The notes under the pieces are model-generated. The model worked only from the letters and a program-made list of their open reading frames with translations, had not been told where the DNA came from and ran no database searches. Shown in pieces: positions 57,367 to 64,000 of a DNA stretch of 64,000 nt. Every line of letters begins with the position of its first letter. The stretch's first letter is position 1. This DNA comes from Ligustrum vulgare (Eukaryota > Streptophyta > Magnoliopsida > Lamiales > Oleaceae): the NCBI GenBank assembly GCA_963555705.1, contig OY743184.1, positions 26,436,639 to 26,500,638 on the forward strand, written 5' to 3'. The position numbers were made by a program, and so were the translations under genes.

Positions 57367-59278
57367 CAGTTTTTTTTGATACTGTTTTATGTATTTAGGA
57401 TTAAATAATTTTGTTATGCATGTGTTAGTGGAGCGGTGTAAGTTTTACTAGATTTGATTTGTTATTGGTTGAATGATATTTTAATGAACTGATTTATTGC
57501 CTTGGATTGTTTGTTGTGAATTATGTATTTGTTTTATCGAGTCTTGTAAAAAGGGGGGTGGATTACGACTCCATGTTTTCCCTTTGATTTTGATTTATTG
57601 TAAAATAGAATTAGAATTAGTTTTTCAATTATTTTTTGTTGTAATCAAAATCTGAAGACCAAATCTGTCACTGCTGAAACATGGAGGACTCCAAGGCAAT
57701 TTTGAAATAAGGGCTTGACTTCATCTTCCTCAACACGTGAAGGACTTGGATTGCAATTTTCGGAAATCCAACATAAATGGCATGCAGGAAGTCGATGGGC
57801 CTCGTGGGTGCTACCGCTGTGATCGGCAGTTGATGGCGGCGCTTTTGGCGCTGCTATCTTGGCTCGATCGCGATGGCAGTGGAACCCACAGGTGTCATTG
57901 CACACGGTCGATACCGCCTGTGGGTGCTGCCGCTGCGATGGGTGGTTGATCGCAATGCCTTTGGCGTCGTGATCTCACATGGATCATGACGGCAGCGGCA
58001 CCCGCTGCCTGTGCAGCGCTGCGGGAGATGGGCAGCACCACTGTGGTGCTGCCGCTGCTGCCATTGGTGGTTTATTCCACCTTGTTGGCGGTGGCGGTGG
58101 CGGCGGCGGAGACACAAGGAGGCTGGTGCTGTGGTGACGCGATCCCAGGCATTTTTCCGGTGATGAGTCTTCCCGGAGGCAGCAAAAGGAGAGGTTGGCG
58201 GCTGAAAATTATTCTTGGTTAATTCACAGCAAATGCAAGAAAAGGGAGGAGAGGACCTTTTTCTTCATTTGGGCATTGACTTCTTCTTGGGCCGGATGGA
58301 TTGAATTAAAATTGCAGATTGGACCAATTTAATTTTGGGCCAGATAATTATTATTTGAAGAGTTCGAGTGATGGGCTGGACACTTGCAAATGGAAATTGA
58401 AGAATTGGGCCGGGTTGTGGCTCAATGTAATCTTTAATTAATTTGTAATTTTGTGTCTAGGTTTTGGGCCTAAATCATATTCTAGTTTATTTTATTATTG
58501 CATTTATTTATTGCTTTAATTGAATTGTGGATAAATGTCATTTGATAACATGTCATGTAGATCGCATTAACACCGCTCTAGGAACTATACTGTCATGCAT
58601 GGTTTTATATTTTATTTTCTTTTATAAATGTTAGATTAAAAATAATTTTGATAATTATTAAATTGATTTTAAAAGTTAAAATTGATTATTTAATTATTAA
58701 ATGAAAACACAATAGTTTAAAAATATTAAGTGAGTGAGGGTGCAAATTCTTGAACCCACGGCCTCCCTTGTTAGCCCATTAGTAAAAATTTGTGCATGCT
58801 TCGTGCTAATTTATTTAGTCTCCCTATAGGAGGGGTGCACTGTTTTGATTACTGGTTTGGGCCCAATTAGGTGATGATTTATTTAAGTTTGAATTAATCA
58901 TGATTATCCTATAGGTAACGTAATTAATTTGGTACTTGAAAAATCATCAATATAAGGGTTGAACACTTAAATCAAAGACATCGTGGGGACTTCCTATAGA
59001 ATATCCAAACGATGTCAATGATGGCCAAATTTTAACGATAATAGAATTAATATTGCATGAGATGCTAGATATATTAATTTTAGTGGGAGGGTCTCAGCTT
59101 AGCCATAATTCTCATTTATTTCTCCTATAGAGAAACGTATTAAAGATTTTAGGGTGTTAGGTTGTCGTCATATTATAGTAGTTTTGGGTCTACTTGTGCA
59201 TAATTTTGTATTCATGCATCATATATGAAATTATTGAATGCATAGCTCATTTTCTTTATTTTATTTTATTTTAGAAAA
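57367..59278 (+). other. Unusually long Copia leader with GC-rich island
   Basis: 1.9 kb between primer site and gag, without a coding frame I can support. 57770-58200 is strongly GC-rich (GGTGCTGCCGCTG and GGCGGTGGCGG words) in an AT-rich element. It contains a perfect 10-bp hairpin, GGCAGCACCA/TGGTGCTGCC, at 58031-58053. The region 58727-58840 has GGGTTCAAGAAT-type tRNA-like sequence on the minus strand. Confidence 0.6.
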
Positions 59279-62200
59279 ATGTCTAGAAATTCACTGTCCA
59301 TTATCTTAACTAAAAATCAACTGGTTGGAGAAAATTTCATTGATTGAAAACGTAATTTGATGATTGTTCTCATCGCCGAGAAGCATAAATTTGTGCTAAC
59401 TGAACCCCATCCCAATGCACCTACTCGGACTTCCACACCCGAATAGAAGGCCGCATATGAGAAGTGGATCCATTCTGATGAGATGGCCCGCTGCTACATT
59501 TTGGGTTCTATCTCAAATTTGTTGCAGCAGAAACATCAGAATATGGAAACTACTGCTCTGATTATGGAGAGTCTTCAGAAAATGTTCGAACATCAAGGTC
59601 GTCAAGCCCGTTAGGCTGCCATTAGGTCCATTATGAACATGCGTATGAAACCCGGTATGCCCGTTAGAGATCATATGCTTGCATTGATTGGTCAGTTTAA
59701 CGTGGCTGAGGTTTTGAGGGCTGAAATCAATTCGGAGACTCAGGTTGACATGGCTTTGGAGACTCTCCCAGAGATGTTCTCTCAGTTCAAGGTTAGTTAT
59801 AACATGAACAAGCTGGATATGTCACTGACCGACTTGATGCACGAGCTTCAGAATGCTGAGACTGTTCTTAAGACCAGGGCCAATGATGTGCTGGCTGTTG
59901 CTTCTGCTGGACCATCCTCTTCCAAGCCGAAAGGCAAAGGAGGTAACAAGAGGAAGAAATCTAGCAAGAAAGGACCACAGCAGCAGGTTAAGAAATCAAA
60001 GACAGATGGCAAGCCAAAGGGGAAATGCTTTCATCGTGGACAGAAAGGTCACTGGAAGAGAAACTGCCAGGGATACCTAGCTTCCAAAAAGCAAGGTAAT
60101 AGTGAGTTATCATATATTGACTCTTGATTAGTGGTTGATTCTACGTATACTTGGATAGTATATTCTGGAGCCACTAATCATGTTTGCAATTCATTGCAGG
60201 GGTTCTAAGTAACCAAACAACTCAGTGAAGGGGAGTATACTTTAAGGGTTGGCACAGGAGCAGTGGTTTCTGCGAGAGCTGTTAGAGAAGTTTATCTTTA
60301 TTTTAATAATAAACATTTGGTTTTGAATAATTTTTATTATGTCCCAGATATTACCCGAAATTTGATTTCGGTTACATTACTTTTTAAACATCGTTATTCT
60401 GTTTATTTCACTCGTTTGGCGGTGAAAGTTGTTATGAATAAATTTTTAATTTGTGAGGGACATATGTTTAACAATTTGTATACTTTGAAACCTGTTTATA
60501 GCTCTCAATATCACATTGCATCTAACAAACGCGTTAAGTTATCTCCTACTAATGAGACTTATTCATCGCACCTGAGACTTGGTCATGTTAACCTAAATAG
60601 GATTCAAAGACTTGTGAGGGATGGCCCTTTGAGTGACTTAAAGGTGGAATCCCTACCAATCTGCGAATCCTGTCTGGAAGGAAAAATGACCAAGAGACCT
60701 TTTACTTCAAAGGGGTATAGTGCCAAAGAAGTCTTGGAATTAGTACACTCTGATGTATGTGGACCCATTAATGTCCAAGCTAGAGGTGGGTATGAGTACT
60801 TCGTCACCTTCACTGATGATTACTCTAGATATGGTTATGTTTACCTAATGGCACGCAAGTCTAAAGCTTTTGAAAAGTTCAAAGAATTCAGGACTGAAGC
60901 GGAGAAGTAATTAGGTAAAAACATTAAAACACTTCGATCAGATCGAGGTGGAGAGTATCTATCCCATGACTTTAGGTCATATCTATCAGAAAATGGGATT
61001 GTATCTCAACTAAGTGCACCAGGTACTCCCCAACAGAATGGTGTATCTGAAAGGAGAAACAGGACCTTGTTGGACATGTTCAGATCAATGCTAGGCTTCT
61101 CAACTCTCACAACATCCTTTTGGGGATATGCTCTACAAACTGCAATATACTTGCTTAACATGGTTCCATCTAAATCTGTCCCTAAGACACCCCTGGAATT
61201 GTGGAATGGGCGAAAGCCTAATCTGGCACATATACAGATATGGGGATGTCCTGCACACGTGCTTAAGGGAAAGGTAGAAAAGATGGAATCAAGATCACAA
61301 GTATGCATTTTTGTAGGATATCCAAAGGGAACAAGAGGATATTACTTCTATAGTCCTCAAGATAAGAAAGTTTTTGTGAGTACAAATGCAACTTTCTTAG
61401 AGGACAAGTATATAGAAGAACGTGAATCAAAGAGCAATGTTCTTTTGGAAGAGATGAAGGGAAAAGTTCCTAGTTCATCAACCCCAGTAATCCGCATTGA
61501 ACCCACTCAAGATGAATTCACATCCCCACCAGTTACGGTACCTGAATTCAGTGGGAGACAAGTGGAGGTTATACCTTCCATGTCTGCTGGATCACTAACA
61601 CGTAACTTGGAGGAGGAACAAGTCCCCATTGCATCACCACTTGGTATTGAAGTTGGAAACAAGGGACTTGATACCAGAGAGCCGGTGGTAGAACAAATAC
61701 AAATTCCAATCAACCAGGAGCCTCCTCAGCATAGACGAAGTGAGAGAGTCAATAGACCACCCTCCAGATACTTGCTCTATGGAGAGTCTTTCGAGGCAGT
61801 CTCCACTGAACAAGAGGAGGATCCTATTTCGTATAAAGAAACTGTGGAGGATGTAGACGCTAACCATTGGAGGAGTGCCATGGACTAAGAAATGAAATCC
61901 ATGTACACAAACTCTGTCTAGGATCTTGTAGATACACCTAATGGGGTAAAACCAATAGGATGTAAATGGGTCTACAAGAGAAAAAGAGGGGTAGACGGAA
62001 ATTTAGAGACCTTTAAAGCTAGACTGGTCCCTAAGGGTTTCACCCAAAGAGAAGGTATCGATTATGAGGAAACTTTCTCACCTGTGGCCATGCTTAAGTT
62101 TATTCGGATCCTCTTATCCATTGCAGCTCATTTTGATTATGAGGTGTGGCAAATGGACTTCAAGATAGCATTCCTTAATGAAAATCTTGACGAAAGCATC

Positions 62201-63397
62201 TATATGATGCAACCAGACGGTTATATCCAAAAGGGTCAAGAGCATAAAGTATGCAAACTGCGTAGGTCTATTTATGGACTTAAGCAGGCGTCTAGGTCCT
62301 AGAATATTAGATTTGATCAAGCTGTAAAAGGTTATGGTTTTGATCAGAATCTTGATGAGCCTTGCGTTTATAAGAAAATTAAAGACAACAAGGTAATTTT
62401 TCTCATACTGTATGTAGATGACATCCTGCTCATTGGGAATGATGTAGGAGCATTAAAATCAGTTAAAAACTGGTTGGCACAACAGTTTGATATGAAGGAC
62501 TTGGGAGAAGCCAATTATGTTCTAGGAATCCAGATCCTTCGGGATAGGAAGAACGGGAGAATTGCGCTATCTCAAGCTTCATATATAGACAAGATTGTGG
62601 TGATGTTCTCTATGCGAAATTTCAAGAAAGGTCAAACGCATTTTAGACATGGAGTTCACTTGTCACGGGAGCATTGTCCTAAGACTCCTAGTGAAGTGGA
62701 ACACATGAAACAGGTTCCTTATGCTTCAGCTGTAGGAAGTCTCATGTATGCTATGCTATGTACTCGCCCATATATCTGTTATGCTGTTGGGAGTGTCAGT
62801 AGATATCAGTCAAATCCTGAACCAGAGCATTGGACCGCTGTAAAGCATATACTCAAGTATCTTCACAGAACTCGAGATTATATGTTAGTTTATTCAGCTC
62901 CAAATTTGGTGCCAACGGGTTACACTGATTTTGATTTTCAAGCTGATAAGGACTCCCAAAAATCCACATCTGGATCAGTGTTCACACTGGGTGGTGGTGC
63001 CGTTGTTTGGAGGAGTATCAAGCAATCATCCATTGCTGATTCCACCATGGAGGCAGAATATGTGGCAGCTTGTGAAGCAGCCAAAGAGGAAGTATGGTTG
63101 AAGAAATTCTTACTGGACCTTGAGGTGGTTCCATCTACATCTCAGGCCATTACTCTATACTGTGATAACAGTGGAGCAGTGGCAAATGCAAAAGAGCCAC
63201 GCAGCCATCAGCGTGGAAAACACATTGAGCGTAAATACCACTTGGTTAGAGAAATCGTTCAACGAGGAGATGTGACAGTGTGCAAGATAGCATCAGCAGA
63301 AAATCTTGCAGACCCTTTTACCAAAAGCTTACCAGCTAAAAGTTTTGAGGGTCATGTTGAAAATATGGGTGTACTTAACATGTCTCATTTACTCTAG
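59279..63397 (+). pseudogene. Copia gag-pol polyprotein, single frame with nine nonsense codons
   Basis: From the ATG at 59279 one frame of 1372 codons runs to the natural stop at 63395 without any shift. Domains in order: gag (UBN2 type, 59280-59900); basic tail and zinc knuckle CFHRGQKGHWKRNC (60026-60067, first C pair partly changed); protease (IVYSGATNHVCNS, 60148-60200; the Asp of DSGA is changed to Tyr); pre-integrase (HLRLGHVNLNRIQRL, CESCLEGKM); integrase core (HSDVCGPINV, FTDDYSRYGYVYLM, then RNRTLLDM); reverse transcriptase (61880-62560, WQMDFKIAFLNENLDE, GLKQASRS, LYVDDILLIG intact); RNase H (63040-63330, MEAEYVAACEAAKEEVWLK, HIERKYHLVRE). Nonsense codons start at 59345, 59444, 59612, 60125, 60206, 60908, 61886, 61919 and 62300. 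It would make all proteins for cytoplasmic particles and genome integration; this copy cannot. Confidence 0.93.
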
Positions 63398-63412
63398 GGC
63401 AAGTAGGAGAAT

Positions 63413-63655
63413 TGTTGGATAGTATATGCCCGTCGAGTTAATTTATTTGTACTCGTGACATTTTTGGAATAAAATATTATTTTGATTAAATATTTGATTA
63501 TATTATTTTGAGCTTGCATTAGTCGATAGATCGATTCGATATTACTAATTGAGTGTTTAAGTTGTTAAACACAGAAAGATTCAATTTGAAATTCGATCTA
63601 AAATTATTGTTCACGATCAGTAAAATAAATATGGATAATTTATTTTGATCGTCTC
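63413..63655 (+). repeat. 3' LTR of the Copia element, first part
   Basis: Starts TGTTGGATAG after the purine-rich CAAGTAGGAGAAT. It matches the 5' LTR to GTCTC at 63651-63655, then matching stops. Confidence 0.9.
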
Positions 63656-64000
63656 TGTTAATTCTATGATATTGGCATTTCCTATTTTTCACGAATGTAT
63701 AATTTAATAAAACTTGATTTAATTACTAAATACATGTATTTAATAATTTATTAAGTTTGATTAAATTATGCAATTTATTTCTTATTTTCGAGAAATACAT
63801 TTTATTGAAAAGATAATGATCAAGAAAATATTGATATTTACTTGATCATAATCGCGAAAATCTTTGATCATAATCTCGAAAATATGTTAGTAGTATTCTT
63901 GATAATATCTTATATTTATTCTTGGTATCCAAGATATGGTAAGTATCTTCTTGATATGGTCAATAATATTTCATTCTTATCTTTGCATATGGTAAGATGT
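63656..64000. mobile_element. Start of another element inserted in the 3' LTR
   Basis: The sequence changes abruptly from the LTR to TGTTAATTCTATG, an LTR-like TG start. AT-rich sequence with repeated TTGATCATAATC(G/T)CGAAAAT and TATTCTTGATAATATC phrases continues to the window edge. Its target duplication (GTCTC expected) and far end are outside. Confidence 0.5.

Larger units (their letters stand above)
55917..64000 (+). mobile_element. Ty1/Copia retrotransposon inserted in the KCR1-like exon (right end outside)
   Basis: The 5' LTR is 55917-57353, the primer site 57355-57366, gag-pol 59279-63397, the purine tract about 63399-63412 and the 3' LTR from 63413. The 3' LTR is interrupted at 63656 by another insertion and runs out of the window. 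The pentamer before the element is CCCTC (55912-55916). The order protease-integrase-reverse transcriptase-RNase H is that of Copia. Confidence 0.93.

Noticed and set aside
57645..58222. ORFs of 70-87 codons in the Copia leader
   Set aside because: Low-complexity Arg/His/Ala or Gly-rich translations caused by GC-rich repeats. No domain in any frame.

Overview
The window is intergenic, heterochromatin-like nuclear DNA of a flowering plant, probably a eudicot. It is very AT-rich. The protein families seen (classical arabinogalactan protein, plant 3-ketoacyl-CoA reductase, plant CACTA, MULE, Copia and Gypsy proteins) are all plant types. Host coding sequence is sparse. I recognise three host loci: a small basic plant protein of unknown function (5736-6146, minus), an intact arabinogalactan protein gene (22149-22658, plus), and the 3' part of a very-long-chain 3-ketoacyl-CoA reductase gene (KCR1-like, exons between 44418 and 55916, minus). 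The last is broken by transposons.

Layout. 1-2512 holds the ends of three different CACTA-type transposons. 2680-5591 is a decayed minus-strand Copia element between direct repeats. 5736-6146 is the small gene. 6.2-15 kb is mostly unrecognisable AT-rich sequence with microsatellites, a tRNA-type SINE with target duplications (9802-10157), a GC-box-rich element (11485-12345) and an LTR fragment. 14.9-19.1 kb is a decayed plus-strand Gypsy element. A complete Cassandra TRIM carrying 5S rRNA-like LTR sequence has inserted in its gag zinc-knuckle region. A minus-strand Gypsy integrase fragment follows. 21.7-22.9 kb is the arabinogalactan protein gene. 24.0-27.7 kb holds a foldback, an LTR, a MULE transposase pseudogene and a LINE remnant.

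27789-40817 is one complete 13-kb CACTA element with matching ends and a TAA target duplication. Both of its genes are on the minus strand: a TNP2 transposase and a second protein ending in a Ulp1/C48 peptidase domain. A 3.8-kb solo LTR with target duplication CTTAC sits in the first coding exon of tnp2. A second LTR fragment sits near the right end.

44.4-55.9 kb is the KCR1-like locus. Its 9.3-kb last intron contains two short Tourist-like MITEs and a 6-kb chromodomain Gypsy element. Its next intron holds a 1.1-kb Tourist-like element with a six-copy minisatellite. Its upstream exon is cut at 55916 by a Copia element (55917 to beyond the window). The 3' LTR of that Copia is itself cut by another element at 63656.

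The most unusual signals are structural. (i) Three LTRs share a repeated stem-loop, seven copies in all, with conserved flanks and stems that change in a base-paired way. (ii) Five LTR-like regions carry arrays of short palindromic words, for example eight copies of a TTACGGCCGTAA-type site, apparently upstream of the promoter. All calls are from reading the sequence; no searches were run.
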